DNA of 64,000 nt from Cellulosimicrobium sp. Marseille-Q4280 (GCF_943181405.1 NZ_CALPBY010000008.1:62001-126000); one strand, 5' to 3'; shown: positions 8,571 through 17,576, counted from the stretch's first letter. Notes: generated by a model not told the origin, from the sequence alone. Made by a program: numbers and translations.

Positions 8571-10124
8571 TCAGGCCGTGCGGACCGTCCCGGCCAGCGC
8601 GGTCCACGACTCGGGCGCGAGCAGGACCGTCGTCGTGCGGGAGCCGCTCCGACCCGTCGAGCTGCTCGCGACGTCGACCGCGAGGTCCACCGCCGACCAG
8701 CACGCGTCGACGACCTTGCGCGCGTGCGCGGGGCCCTCCACGGCGGCCTCGTGGTCGGCGACCATGCGCCAGCCCTCGGTGAGCTCGACGCCCAGGCCGA
8801 GGTGCTCGACGTCGACCTCGACCGGCTCGGCCGACCGGTTGGTGAGGAACAGCGCGAGCGCGCCGGTCTCCGGGTCGTGCGTCGCCGCCGCGGTGACCAG
8901 GGGTACCTCGCCGTGGCGCTTCGTCGTCGTGGTGGGGGAGGCCACGCGCACGTCGAGCGCCTCACCCTGCGCGAGGCGCGCCGTCGTGGCGAACGGGTGG
9001 AACGTCGGCTGGCGCCACGCCTCGCCGCCCGGCTCGGTCATGATCGGCGCGATGACGTTGACGAGCTGCGCGAGCGCCGCGACGGGCACGCGGTCCGCGT
9101 GGTTGAGCAGCGTGACGAGCAGGTCGCCCACGACGACGGCGTCGAGCGCCGAGTAGACGTCCTCGATGATGCGCGGCGCGTCGCGCTGGACCGGCAGGTT
9201 CGTCTCGCCCGGGAAGCGGGACTCGAGGTACCAGACGTTCCACTCGTCGAAGCTGATGGTGATCTTCTTGTCCGAGCGGCGGCGCGCGCCCACGGCGTCG
9301 GCGGACGCGACGACCCGGTCGATGAAGCGGTCCATCGCCGTGCCTGAGCCGAGGAACGACGCGCGGTCGCCGTCGAGCTCCTCGTAGTAGGCGTGCATCG
9401 AGACGTGGTCGACGACGTCGTACGTGTACGACAGGACCGTCTGCTCCCACTCGCCGAACGTGTCCATCTGCATCGACGACGACCCGCACACGACGAGCGA
9501 GATCGACGGGTCGACGAGCTTCATCGCCTTGCCGGCCTCGGCGGCGAGCTTGCCGTACTCGTGCGCGTCCTTGTGGCCGATCTGCCAGGGGCCGTCCATC
9601 TCGTTCCCCAGGCACCACAGGTGCACGCCGTAGGGCTCGGTGCGGCCGTGGGCGATGCGCAGGTCGGCCCAGCGGGTCCCGGCCTCGCCGTTGCAGTACT
9701 CGACGAGCGCCGCCGCGGCCTCGACGCCGCGCGTGCCGAGGTTGACGGCCATCATCGGCTCGAAGCCCTCGCGCTCGGCCCACTGCAGGAACTCGTCGGT
9801 GCCGACGAGGTTCGGCTCGACCGTCCGCCACGCGAGATCGAGGAACGGCTTGCGGTCCGAGACCGGGCCGACGCCGTCCTCCCAGCGGTAGTTCGAGACG
9901 AAGTTCCCGCCGGGGTAGCGCAGCATCGTCACGCCGAGCTCGCGCGTGAGGTCGGCGACGTCGCGGCGGAAGCCGTGCTCGTCGGCGGTGGCGTGGCCGG
10001 GCTCGTAGATGCCGGTGTAGACGGCGCGGCCGAGGTGCTCCACGAAGGAGCCGAACAGGCGGCGGTCGATCGGGCCGACCCGGAAGTCGGGGTGCAGCGC
10101 CACGCGGGCGCGGGGGTGCGTCAT
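8571..10124 (-). CDS. Cytosolic GH51 alpha-L-arabinofuranosidase (first copy)
   Basis: Removes non-reducing-end alpha-L-arabinofuranosyl residues with retention. The 517-residue protein has no signal peptide. The acid/base is Glu175 in 'LGNEMDG' and the nucleophile Glu294 in 'FDEWNVW', the same positions as in the well-studied Geobacillus AbfA. 'FGSFVEHLGRAVYTGIYEPGH' and 'RYPGGNFVSNY' are classic GH51 blocks. A C-terminal beta-domain completes the normal family length. It is transcribed away from regulator B, with a type B operator in the shared promoter region. It is similar throughout to the GH51 at 19066, so the island carries two cytosolic paralogues. Confidence 0.95.
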   Translation of the reverse strand: MTHPRARVALHPDFRVGPIDRRLFGSFVEHLGRAVYTGIYEPGHATADEHGFRRDVADLTRELGVTMLRYPGGNFVSNYRWEDGVGPVSDRKPFLDLAWRTVEPNLVGTDEFLQWAEREGFEPMMAVNLGTRGVEAAAALVEYCNGEAGTRWADLRIAHGRTEPYGVHLWCLGNEMDGPWQIGHKDAHEYGKLAAEAGKAMKLVDPSISLVVCGSSSMQMDTFGEWEQTVLSYTYDVVDHVSMHAYYEELDGDRASFLGSGTAMDRFIDRVVASADAVGARRRSDKKITISFDEWNVWYLESRFPGETNLPVQRDAPRIIEDVYSALDAVVVGDLLVTLLNHADRVPVAALAQLVNVIAPIMTEPGGEAWRQPTFHPFATTARLAQGEALDVRVASPTTTTKRHGEVPLVTAAATHDPETGALALFLTNRSAEPVEVDVEHLGLGVELTEGWRMVADHEAAVEGPAHARKVVDACWSAVDLAVDVASSSTGRSGSRTTTVLLAPESWTALAGTVRTA

Positions 10125-10231
10125 CGGGATCCTCGCTCGTGGTGGTCCGGCGGTGCGTCATGAGAGCCGGGGTGTCCGTCGCGCTGGCCCGGACCGATGG
10201 TCGAGCTGGTCCGGCAGGGCGACACTCTCAC

Positions 10232-10247
10232 TTTACAACGATGTAGA
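10232..10247 (+). promoter_or_regulatory. Type B operator between GH51 and regulator B
   Basis: TTTACAACGATGTAGA lies in the 243-base divergent region between the GH51 start (10124, - strand) and the regulator start (10368, + strand). It is identical over 16 bases to the site at 6736. The position allows control of GH51 and autoregulation by the regulator. Confidence 0.72.
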
Positions 10248-10367
10248 GTGTGCGTCGACGACGCTTCCAGCACGTCACCGTGCGAGCACACCCCGCCAGG
10301 GGTCACGCGTGGCACAGTTGACCCATCCCGGCCCGTGGGGGCGCGGAATCCCGAAGGAGTGAGCAGC

Positions 10368-11471
10368 TTGCCGGTGACGATGCACGACGTGGCGGCCCGC
10401 GCCGGTGTCTCGGTCAAGACGGTGTCGAACGTCGTCAACGCCTACCCGCACGTGCGGCCCGAGACGCGTCGGCGGGTCGAGGAGGCGATCGAGCACCTCG
10501 GCTACCGGATGAACGTCTCGGCGCGCAACCTGCGCACGCGGCGCACCGGGATGATCACGCTCGCGGTGCCCGAGCTGTCGCTGCCGTACTTCGCAGAGCT
10601 CGCCGACTCGGTCATCCGGGCCGCGGAGTCCCACGGGTACACGGTGCTCATCGAGCAGACGAACGCGACCCGCGAGCGCGAGGCGCAGGTGCTCTCCGGG
10701 CGCTACCAGGACATGACCGACGGCGTGATCTTCTCGCCGCTCGCCCTCGGACCGTCCGACCTGCCGCTGTTCGACGTCACGTTCCCCCTCGTGGTGCTCG
10801 GAGAGCGCGTCTTCGGCGCACCGGCGGACCACGTGACGATGAACAACGTCGCCGCCGCGCGCGCCGCGACCACGCACCTCGTCGCGCTCGGCCGGCGCCG
10901 CATCGCCGTCGTCGGTGCGCACGCGGGCGAGGCGGTCGGCTCGGCGGCCCTGCGTCTCGAGGGCTACCAGCAGGCGCTCGCGGTCGCGGGCATCGCGTTC
11001 GACCCCCGACTCGTCGGCGAGGCCGGCCTCTGGCACCGCGCGACCGGCGCCGAGACGATGGGCCGGCTCCTCGACTCGGGCGTCGAGATCGACGCCGTCT
11101 TCGCGCTCAACGACGCCATGGCCCTCGGCGCGCTGCACGCGCTCCACGCACGTCGCGTCGACGTCCCGGGCGACGTCGCGCTCATCGGCTTCGACGACGT
11201 CGACGACGTGCGCTACTCGGTGCCCACCATCTCGTCGGTCTCCCCGGGGCGGGAGCAGATCGCGGCCCGCGCCGTCGAGCTCCTCGTCGCCCGCATCGAC
11301 GCACGGGGCGCGGGCGAGCCGGCGCCGTTCCGCCGCGTCGTGCCCGACTCCTCGATCGTCGGCCGCGAGTCGACCGGCGACGTGCCCACCGGCGGCGGCG
11401 AGAAGGTCGTCGCCGTCCAGGAGGGTCGCGTCGAGACCGTCGAACCCGTCCGCGAGCAGATCGCCGGCTGA
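10368..11471 (+). CDS. LacI-family transcriptional regulator (regulator B)
   Basis: A LacI/GalR repressor of about 367 residues: HTH 'MHDVAARAGVSVKTVSNVVNAY', hinge 'MNVSARNLRTRRTG', then a sugar-binding domain ('VFALNDAMALGALHAL', 'IGFDDVDDVRYSVPTISSV'). TTG 10368 is chosen because AAGGAG (10354-10359) is 8 bases upstream; GTG 10374 and ATG 10380 are alternatives, and the open frame back to 10197 covers the operator. The recognition helix 'SVKTVSN' differs from regulator A's 'SHQTVSR', agreeing with a different operator. A type B site lies in its own upstream region, so it is the best candidate for the type B regulon. The C-terminal extension after residue 335 is poorly conserved-looking. 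Confidence 0.9.
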   Translation: MPVTMHDVAARAGVSVKTVSNVVNAYPHVRPETRRRVEEAIEHLGYRMNVSARNLRTRRTGMITLAVPELSLPYFAELADSVIRAAESHGYTVLIEQTNATREREAQVLSGRYQDMTDGVIFSPLALGPSDLPLFDVTFPLVVLGERVFGAPADHVTMNNVAAARAATTHLVALGRRRIAVVGAHAGEAVGSAALRLEGYQQALAVAGIAFDPRLVGEAGLWHRATGAETMGRLLDSGVEIDAVFALNDAMALGALHALHARRVDVPGDVALIGFDDVDDVRYSVPTISSVSPGREQIAARAVELLVARIDARGAGEPAPFRRVVPDSSIVGRESTGDVPTGGGEKVVAVQEGRVETVEPVREQIAG

Positions 11472-11509
11472 CGGTCGTCGCCGATCGGCGGACCGAGGTC
11501 ACCCTGGGT

Positions 11510-11611
11510 GGAGGGGCAGAGGGGGGGGCGCCGCGTCTACCATCCGCGGCCCTCGTCCCTCGGGCCGCTCCCGCCAGGCCCACCACGACGCGGCGCCCCC
11601 TCCGCCCCTCC
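11510..11611. terminator. Long inverted repeat after regulator B
   Basis: Arms 11510-11537 and 11587-11611 pair as GGAGGGGC(A/G)GAGGGGG with GCGCCGCGTC, imperfect by a 2-base bulge, around a loop of about 50 bases. It lies in the 469-base gene-free stretch between regulator B and the convergent YesL-like gene, so a transcription end for regulator B is the simplest reading. Confidence 0.5.
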
Positions 11612-11719
11612 CGGCGTCGCCTCGCCCTGGCCTTCGATCGCCACGGCGACACGACAGGCCGACGGCTGAGGGAGCCGGCGTCGTCCGGCGACCACGTCGG
11701 CCCGGACGGCTGAGCGGTG

Positions 11720-11745
11720 GGGGCGGGGTCGGATGCGAAGGGCGT
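11720..11745 (+). repeat. Dispersed 26-bp intergenic repeat, copy 1
   Basis: The reverse complement of this stretch matches 31158-31183 with a single mismatch (core CGGATGCGAAGGGCGT). Both copies are in gene-free DNA downstream of island genes. The role is unknown. Confidence 0.6.
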
Positions 11746-11796
11746 CAAGGCCGCGCTCCGAGAACCCACCGCCGAGAATCTGTGGTGACGGCGCGG

Positions 11797-11914
11797 CCAG
11801 CCCGAGCACCGACGCCGCGCCCACCGCGGACCCAGCCAGCCCGAGCACCGACGCCGCGCCCACCGCGGACCCAGCCAGCCCGAGCACCGAGGCCGCCCGC
11901 ACCACGAACCCAAC
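11797..11914 (+). repeat. 39-bp tandem repeat, about three copies
   Basis: A 39-base unit containing CCCGAGCACCGACGCCGC and ACCGCGGACCCAG is repeated twice almost perfectly, with a third degenerate copy. The multiple of three keeps a low-complexity frame open on both strands, but there is no ribosome site or homology, so it is treated as non-coding satellite-like DNA. The rest of 11472-11940 holds the inverted repeat and dispersed repeat listed separately and nothing else recognisable. Confidence 0.65.
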
Positions 11915-11940
11915 CCAGCCCGTGACGACCGGCCCGACGA

Positions 11941-12645
11941 CTACCGCGCGGCGGTGTCGAGCCGGTCGAGGCGCCCGTCGGCGAGCAGACCCGTCGCGAG
12001 CACGGGGACGCTGAGGCCCAGCAGCGGGCCGAGCACGGGCAGGTAGATCAGCACCACCGCGACGACGGCGCACGTGACGAGCATCGCGACGGCCACGAGC
12101 GGCCCGATCGCGGGGGACAGGACGAGGAAGCGCCACGTGGGGGCCCACGGTTCGTCGTAGCGGCGGGTCACGGCGGGAAGGTAGGCCGTCACGACGAGGA
12201 CCCAGAGCGCGACGACGACGCCGCCCGTGCGCAGCGCCGCGGCGGCGGGGCCGTCCATGACGCGCAGCACCTGGGCGTCGAGCAGGAGGACCAGCGCCGC
12301 GGCGACGACCGGGAGGCCGAGCAGCACCGTCCGGCGCCACGCGCCCGTCCAGGCACCCCAGAAGTCGCGCCACAGGTGGTCGGACGGGTCGCCGTCGACC
12401 AGGCGTGCGAGGAGCAGCCCGCCCGCGTGCAGGGCCGGCGCGAACCCGGCGACGACGAGCCCTGCCACGGTCCCGGCGAGCATCAGGAGGTTGATCGCGA
12501 CGAGCTGCGTGACGAACCGCAGCACGGTCATGACGCGCCCGGCCCAGCCGGGTACCTCGTCGCCGGACGGGCGACGCTCGTCGAGCGGCCGCCGGCTTCT
12601 CGTGTCGTCGGGGTCCGCGGTGCGGGGCCGGGCCGAGTCGGTCAT
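11941..12645 (-). CDS. YesL-like (DUF624) membrane protein
   Basis: A 234-residue protein with about five hydrophobic segments (near residues 45-65, 95-115, 125-145, 160-180 and 185-215 by eye) after a charged Pro/Arg/Asp-rich N-terminus. It resembles DUF624/YesL proteins, which are repeatedly found beside CUT1 sugar ABC transporters; the biochemical role is not established. ATG 12645 overlaps the upstream GH43 stop (ATGA), making it the last gene of the importer operon. Confidence 0.7.
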   Translation of the reverse strand: MTDSARPRTADPDDTRSRRPLDERRPSGDEVPGWAGRVMTVLRFVTQLVAINLLMLAGTVAGLVVAGFAPALHAGGLLLARLVDGDPSDHLWRDFWGAWTGAWRRTVLLGLPVVAAALVLLLDAQVLRVMDGPAAAALRTGGVVVALWVLVVTAYLPAVTRRYDEPWAPTWRFLVLSPAIGPLVAVAMLVTCAVVAVVLIYLPVLGPLLGLSVPVLATGLLADGRLDRLDTAAR

Positions 12646-14072
12646 GCGTCGATGGTCCCAGGGCCGGGGGCGTCGGTGCGCGTTCCCGCGACCACGCGCC
12701 CGTCGGACCCGATCGCGACGACCGACGGTGCCGGACGCCCGCGCACGGCGTCCCACGACGGGAAGACGACCGCGGAGATCGGGGTGCCGGTCGCCGTCGT
12801 CCAGGTGAAGCGGCCCTGGCCGAGCGCGCGTGCCGAGCCGGGGGCGACGTCGAGGCGACCGGACCGGGCGTCCTGCACGTCGTCCGGGCGGTCCGCCAGG
12901 TGGAGGAGCTCCCACGTGCCGTCCAGGACGTCGACGCTCGCGGGCCAGCGCGCGGCGTCGTCGTTCTCGCGGTCGGGACCGGCCCAGGGCTGCGGTGCGA
13001 CGAGCGGCCAGCCGTCGTGCGTCCACACGAGGCGGCGCACCTCGACGCGGTGCTGCGTCGGGTCCTCGGCCTCGCGCACGTGGTGCACGAGGAGCTGGCG
13101 GCCCGGTTCGGTGAGGACCGACGCGTGTCCCGGGGCGAGGAGGCCGGGGCCGCCGGGGAAGCGGTGACCGGCGAGCACCGCGGTGCCGACCTCGTCGGGC
13201 GGGGACTCGAGGTCGCGCAGGTCGTGGCCCGTGCGGTCGAGGTAGGGGCCGGTGACGGAGTCGGCCACCGCGACGCGCAGGTGGTACGTGGAGAAGAGCG
13301 AACCGTAGCTCACGAGCATCGCCCAGCCGCCGCCGGGACGCGGGAGGACGAACGCGCCCTCGATCGCCCCGTCGACCGAGCGGGGTCGGCGCGCGAGGAG
13401 CGTGCCCGGGGCGTCGTGCAGCGTGCCGGGCGCGGGCTCGTCGGCGACGAAGCCCGTCTCGGGGTCGAGCCGGAGCGCGTGGATCCCGGCGAAGAACGAC
13501 CCGTACACGAGCCACTGGCTCCCCTCCGCCTCCGTCACGACGTTCGCGTCGATCGCGTTCGGGTGCTCGAGCCCCTCGGGTGCGGGGACGTGCTCGCTCG
13601 CGACGACGACGCCCCAGTCGGCCCACGGGCCGCGGGGGTGCGGCGCCGTCGCGAGACCGATGGCGGACCGGCGGGAGCCGAAGCTCGACGCCGAGTAGTA
13701 CATGCGCCACTCGTCGTCGGCGCGCACGACCTCGGGCGCCCACAGGCCGGTCGCCCCGGACCACGCCGCCGCCGGCCCCGGGACGCCGGGCAGCGCCCAG
13801 CCGTGGAACTCCCACGTGACGAGGTCGGTCGAGCGGCGGACCTGGACGCCTCCCCGCACGGGCCCCTCGGCGGACGCGTCGGTCGAGAACAGCCAGTAGG
13901 TGCCGTCGTCGTCGACGACGGCCGTCGGGTCGTGCGCGTGGCGCGCGCCCCACGCGGACGTGTCGGGCGCGTCCGGCGCGTCCGGCGCGGCCGGCACGGT
14001 GGCCCGGGGGGTGTCGGGTGCGCCGAGGGAAGGCGCACCCGACACCGGGCCCGACGTGGTCGGGGCGGGCAC
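12642..14072 (-). CDS. Cytosolic GH43 arabinanase-like enzyme of the importer operon
   Basis: A 476-residue protein without signal peptide; the first 45 residues are Pro/Ala-rich. GH43 motifs: 'HAHDPTAVVDDDGTYWLF' (base Asp), 'GLWAPEVVRADDEWRMYYSASSFG', 'HPNAIDANVV', and 'DGAIEGAFVLP' (acid Glu). A C-terminal beta-rich domain (about 380-476) resembles the extra domain of bacterial endo-arabinanases. GTG 14072 is used because GAAGGG lies 6-7 bases upstream; it starts 2 bases after the permease stop. It probably degrades imported arabino-oligosaccharides, as the intracellular arabinanase AbnB does in Bacillus. Confidence 0.82.
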   Translation of the reverse strand: MPAPTTSGPVSGAPSLGAPDTPRATVPAAPDAPDAPDTSAWGARHAHDPTAVVDDDGTYWLFSTDASAEGPVRGGVQVRRSTDLVTWEFHGWALPGVPGPAAAWSGATGLWAPEVVRADDEWRMYYSASSFGSRRSAIGLATAPHPRGPWADWGVVVASEHVPAPEGLEHPNAIDANVVTEAEGSQWLVYGSFFAGIHALRLDPETGFVADEPAPGTLHDAPGTLLARRPRSVDGAIEGAFVLPRPGGGWAMLVSYGSLFSTYHLRVAVADSVTGPYLDRTGHDLRDLESPPDEVGTAVLAGHRFPGGPGLLAPGHASVLTEPGRQLLVHHVREAEDPTQHRVEVRRLVWTHDGWPLVAPQPWAGPDRENDDAARWPASVDVLDGTWELLHLADRPDDVQDARSGRLDVAPGSARALGQGRFTWTTATGTPISAVVFPSWDAVRGRPAPSVVAIGSDGRVVAGTRTDAPGPGTIDA

Positions 14073-14074
14073 GC

Positions 14075-14932
14075 TCAGCCCTTCGACCCGGTGAGGGCGA
14101 CGGACTCGATGATCTGACGCTGGAAGACCAGGAAGACCACGAGGATCGGCAGGAGCGCGACGAACGACGCACCCATGATCAGCGGGTAGTCGCGCTGCGT
14201 GGCGAACTCGACGTTGAGGTTGGCGATGACCACCTGGATGGTCTGCTTCTCCGGGGAGTTCAGGTACAGGATCGGCGCGAGGTAGTCGTTCCAGACCGTC
14301 ATGAACCAGAGGATGAACTGGGCGGCGATCGCCGGCCGGATCATCGGCATGATCATGACGCGGAAGACCTGGAAGTACGACGCGCCGTCGAGCTTCGCCG
14401 CCTCGACGAGGGAGTCGGGGACGGACTGCAGGTACTGGCGCAGGAAGAAGATCATCACGATGTTGCCGAAGAGCAGCGGCACGATGAGCGGCAGCAGGGT
14501 GTCGACCCAGTGCAGCCGCGAGAACATGACGAACTGCGGGATCATGACGGTCGGGAACGGGATCATGATGCCGGTGAGCAGCGCGATGAAGATCGCGTTC
14601 TTGCCCGGCAGCCGCATCTTCGCGAGCGCGAACGCCGCGAGCGCCGACGTGAACGACCCGACGACCGTGGCCGTGACGGACACGATGATGCTGTTCTTGA
14701 AGCCCGAGAGGATCGGCGCGTCCGACCACATCCGGACGTACGTGTCCCACTGCGGCTCCGACGGCCACCACACGGGCGGCAGCGCGAAGACCTCGGCCTT
14801 GGTCTTGATCGACGTGGTGAACATCCACAGCAGCGGCGCGATCATCACGACGGCGAAGATGCCCAGCACGACGAGCAGGACGATGTTGGTGACGCGGTAG
14901 CGCGTGGTGCCACCGGCGAGGGGGGTGCTCAT
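14075..14932 (-). CDS. CUT1 sugar ABC permease, MalG/AraQ type
   Basis: A 285-residue inner-membrane permease with six predicted helices and the EAA loop 'EAAKLDGASYFQVFRVMIMPMIRP' that docks the ATPase. The N-terminal 'PLLWMFTTSIKTKAEVF' and the C-terminal 'QRQIIESVALTGSKG' (the usual 'G(A/S)VKG' end) identify the MalG subgroup. It pairs with the permease at 14950 and the binding protein at 15999. No ATPase gene is in the operon; CUT1 systems commonly share a distant MsmX-like ATPase. Confidence 0.92.
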   Translation of the reverse strand: MSTPLAGGTTRYRVTNIVLLVVLGIFAVVMIAPLLWMFTTSIKTKAEVFALPPVWWPSEPQWDTYVRMWSDAPILSGFKNSIIVSVTATVVGSFTSALAAFALAKMRLPGKNAIFIALLTGIMIPFPTVMIPQFVMFSRLHWVDTLLPLIVPLLFGNIVMIFFLRQYLQSVPDSLVEAAKLDGASYFQVFRVMIMPMIRPAIAAQFILWFMTVWNDYLAPILYLNSPEKQTIQVVIANLNVEFATQRDYPLIMGASFVALLPILVVFLVFQRQIIESVALTGSKG

Positions 14933-14949
14933 GGTCGTGTCTCCTGCCC

Positions 14950-15918
14950 TCAGTCGATGCTGAAGCTGTTGCGCCGGTTGAGGCGGAACTGGATGAGCGT
15001 GATGACGAGGATGATCAGCCCGAGGACCACGGCCATCGCCGTCGCGTAGCCCATCTGCTGGTACTTGAAGGCCTTGCGCACGATGTACCAGACCACCGTC
15101 GCGGAGCTGAACTCCGGGCCGCCGTTCGGGGTCATGATGTTGACCTCGGTGAAGAGCTGGGCGCCGCCGATGACGTTCGTGACGACGATGAAGAACGTGA
15201 CGGGGCGGACCATCGGCAGCGTGATGGAGCGGAACTTCTGGAAACCGTTCGCGCCGTCGAGCGCCGCGGCCTCGTAGAGCGACGCGGGCACCGACTGGAT
15301 CGCCGCCAGGTACAGCAGCATCGAGTACCCGAGGCCCTTCCAGACGGCCATGATGATGATCGCCGGCTTCACGGTCGCGGTGTTCTGGAGCCAGTCCGGC
15401 CCGTCGATCCCGAACCACGACAGGACCTGGTTGATCAGGCCGAAGTCGCCGTTGTAGGCGAACTGCCACACGATCGCGATCGCGGCGAGCGACGAGATCA
15501 CGGGCACGTAGTAGACGGTGCGGAAGAACGTGCGCCCGGGGAGCCTGCGGTTCAGCGCGATGGCGAGCGCCAGCGCGAGGACGATCCCGATCGGGATGCC
15601 GATCATGTAGAAGAACGTGTTGAACAGGCTCTTGTGGAAGTACTCGTCGGTGAGGAGCGTCGAGTAGTTCTCGAGCCCGACGAAGCGCATCGGCCCGAGA
15701 CCGTTCCAGCTCGTGAAGGACGCGTAGATCGCGAACCCGAGCGGGTACAGCGTGAAGGCCAGGAAGCCGAGCACGGGCGCGGCGATGAACGCCAGGGCCC
15801 AGCGGTGCTCCGTGCGGTGCAGGTGCCGGCGCTGCTTCGCGCTGCGCAGAGCCGGGGACGGCGGGATCACGCCGGGCGGGCTCGTGGCGTCGTCGGTGAC
15901 GTCCGCGATCTGCGTCAT
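14950..15918 (-). CDS. CUT1 sugar ABC permease, MalF/AraP type
   Basis: A 322-residue permease with a cytosolic N-terminus of about 45 residues, six helices, and the EAA motif 'EAAALDGANGFQKFRSITLPMVRP'. 'LYPLGFAIYASFTSWNGLGP' and 'FVGLENYSTLL' are typical of the MalF subgroup. It lies 17 bases before the MalG-type partner, whose ribosome site is CAGGAG. Together they would import arabino-oligosaccharides (inferred from the neighbouring arabinanase and operators). Confidence 0.92.
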   Translation of the reverse strand: MTQIADVTDDATSPPGVIPPSPALRSAKQRRHLHRTEHRWALAFIAAPVLGFLAFTLYPLGFAIYASFTSWNGLGPMRFVGLENYSTLLTDEYFHKSLFNTFFYMIGIPIGIVLALALAIALNRRLPGRTFFRTVYYVPVISSLAAIAIVWQFAYNGDFGLINQVLSWFGIDGPDWLQNTATVKPAIIIMAVWKGLGYSMLLYLAAIQSVPASLYEAAALDGANGFQKFRSITLPMVRPVTFFIVVTNVIGGAQLFTEVNIMTPNGGPEFSSATVVWYIVRKAFKYQQMGYATAMAVVLGLIILVITLIQFRLNRRNSFSID

Positions 15919-15955
15919 CGGGGGTTCCTCTCGGTGCTGGTGCGGGTGCCGTCGA

Positions 15956-15990
15956 GCACGGTCGTCGGGGAGTCTGCCCGACGACCGTGC
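15956..15990 (-). promoter_or_regulatory. Intercistronic hairpin after the binding-protein gene
   Basis: Perfect 14-bp arms, GCACGGTCGTCGGG and its complement, with a 7-base loop lie between the binding-protein stop (15999) and the first permease. Such stems in ABC operons often terminate part of the transcripts or protect the upstream mRNA, giving excess binding protein. Confidence 0.75.
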
Positions 15991-15998
15991 CGGACGGG

Positions 15999-17333
15999 TC
16001 AGCTCCCGGCCGCGGCCTGCTCGGCGTTGGCGTTCGACTCGTCGAGCAGCGTCTGCATCTTCGGCTGCGTCTCGGCGAGGTAGTCGGCGGCCGTCGTCTT
16101 GCCGTCGAGGACGGGCTGGATGTTGACCCACAGCTCGTCGTACCACTCCGCGCCGTACGTGAAGGCGGCGGGCATCGCGCGACCGTAGTCCTCCACGATG
16201 TCGAGGAACTCCTGGCGGTTCGCCGGCTCGGCGTCGGGCGCGGCGGCCCACTCCTGCGCCATGTCCTTCAGGTTGGGCACCTGGATGTTCGCGTCGACGA
16301 GCGTCTGCTGCGCGTCGGGGTCGGTCGACAGGTAGGTCGCGAGCTTCACGGCGTTCTCGGCGTCCGACGTCGTCGCGGACACGCCGATGCCGAGCGACCC
16401 GATCCACGTGGCGCTCTCCTCGCCGCCCAGCGACGGCCAGGGGATGAGGTCGTAGTCGAACTCGAGGTCGTTGTAGACGCTGACGTCCCACGGCCCGACG
16501 GGGAAGAAGCCGATCTCGCCGGCCATCCAGCGCTGGTACGTGTCGAGCGTCGCGGCGTCGGACGCGGACGGCGTGACGCCCTCGACGTTGGTGAGGTCGG
16601 CGAACGCCTGGAGCGCCTCGGCGAACTCCGGCGTGTCGACCGTGACCTCGGTGCGGTCCTCGTTCGTCCAGTCGCCGCCGTTGCTCCACACCATCGACTG
16701 CAGGTTCCACTGCACGTTGAGGCCGGTGCCCCACTGGTCGACCGCGCCGTCGCCGTCGGTGTCCGTCGTCAGCTGCTTGCTGATCGCGACGAACTCGTCC
16801 CACGTCAGGGGGACGTCCTTGTCGGGCAGCGGGATGCCCGCGGCCTCGAGCATCGTCTTGTTGTACCCGAAGGCGAACGGGCCGACGTCCTTGGGCAGGC
16901 CGTAGAGGCGGCCGTCGGGCGTGCCCTGGAGCGTGCCGTCGAAGCGGTAGGAGTCGACGCCGTACTCCCAGATGTTGTCGAGGTCGACGCCCTGCTCCTC
17001 GACCTGGTCGGTGATGTCCATGAGCACGCCGGAGCCCACGTAGGACTGGAGGGTCGCCTGCTCGACGTAGAAGACGTCGGGCACGTTGTTGCCCGACACG
17101 GCCGCCTGCAGCTTCGTCGCGTACTGGTCGGCGTCGGTGACGATCATCTTCACCTCGACGCCGGTCTCCTCGGTGAACTTCGCGATCGCGGCCTCGTACG
17201 CCGCCTTCTCGTCCGGGCCGCCGCGGAACATGAACGTGAGCCCGTCGTCCCCGCCGGAGCCGCTGCTGCACGCCGCCGTGCTCGCGACGATGATCCCGGC
17301 CATGACGCCGGCCATGAGTCGTGACTTCCTCAT
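15999..17333 (-). CDS. CUT1 ABC solute-binding lipoprotein
   Basis: A 444-residue extracellular sugar-binding protein (family 1). A signal peptide of about 20 residues ends at 'STAACSSGSGG', where the Cys would be lipidated. 'GPDEKAAYEAAIAKFTEETGVEVKMIV' and 'AVSGNNVPDVFYVEQ' are typical for the family, with 'WMAGEIGFFPVGPWDV' further on. ATG 17333 was preferred to the GTG at 17336 because GAGAGGA is ideally spaced. It is first in the operon SBP-permease-permease-GH43-YesL. Type B operators at 17420 and 17498 lie upstream. The ligand is probably arabino-oligosaccharide. Confidence 0.9.
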   Translation of the reverse strand: MRKSRLMAGVMAGIIVASTAACSSGSGGDDGLTFMFRGGPDEKAAYEAAIAKFTEETGVEVKMIVTDADQYATKLQAAVSGNNVPDVFYVEQATLQSYVGSGVLMDITDQVEEQGVDLDNIWEYGVDSYRFDGTLQGTPDGRLYGLPKDVGPFAFGYNKTMLEAAGIPLPDKDVPLTWDEFVAISKQLTTDTDGDGAVDQWGTGLNVQWNLQSMVWSNGGDWTNEDRTEVTVDTPEFAEALQAFADLTNVEGVTPSASDAATLDTYQRWMAGEIGFFPVGPWDVSVYNDLEFDYDLIPWPSLGGEESATWIGSLGIGVSATTSDAENAVKLATYLSTDPDAQQTLVDANIQVPNLKDMAQEWAAAPDAEPANRQEFLDIVEDYGRAMPAAFTYGAEWYDELWVNIQPVLDGKTTAADYLAETQPKMQTLLDESNANAEQAAAGS

Positions 17334-17419
17334 CACGGTTCCTCTCGGTCCTGTGGTCGCAGGGGGCGACTGTCGGTGAGGCGGAACGTTCCGCCACGGA
17401 CGTCGTCGTCGACCTCTCG

Positions 17420-17435
17420 TTTACATCGATGAAAA
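17420..17435 (-). promoter_or_regulatory. Type B operator near CUT1 operon
   Basis: TTTACATCGATGAAAA, a variant of the type B motif with one conserved half-site, lies 87 bases upstream of the binding-protein ATG. It is one of three such sites in the 314-base divergent region 17334-17647, which otherwise holds no gene. Confidence 0.6.
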
Positions 17436-17497
17436 ATCTCGATGGGGAGCACGGTTGCACACTGCCCGCCGCACGGTCAAGCGCGGGTCGTCACGGA

Positions 17498-17513
17498 TTT
17501 GCAACGATGTAGA
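17498..17513. promoter_or_regulatory. Type B operator, centre of divergent region
   Basis: TTTGCAACGATGTAGA differs from the sites at 6736 and 10232 at one base. Its central position between the two divergent genes suits control of both. Confidence 0.65.
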
Positions 17514-17576
17514 ACCCGCTCGCCGCTCGGCGCGCACGGGCTTGACAAACCCCGGTCCCGACCTGCACCATCTCGA

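Noticed and set aside
10197-10367. Upstream start of regulator B
   Set aside because: The added 57 residues have no LacI homology and cover the type B operator; LacI proteins begin just before the HTH.
11797-11914. Possible CRISPR array
   Set aside because: Repeats are directly abutting with no unique spacers, only three units, and there are no cas genes nearby.
11733-12014. 93-codon frame with Ser-Pro-Ser-Thr-Asp-Ala-Ala repeats
   Set aside because: Created by the 39-bp tandem repeat; no ribosome site, and it runs into the convergent YesL-like gene.
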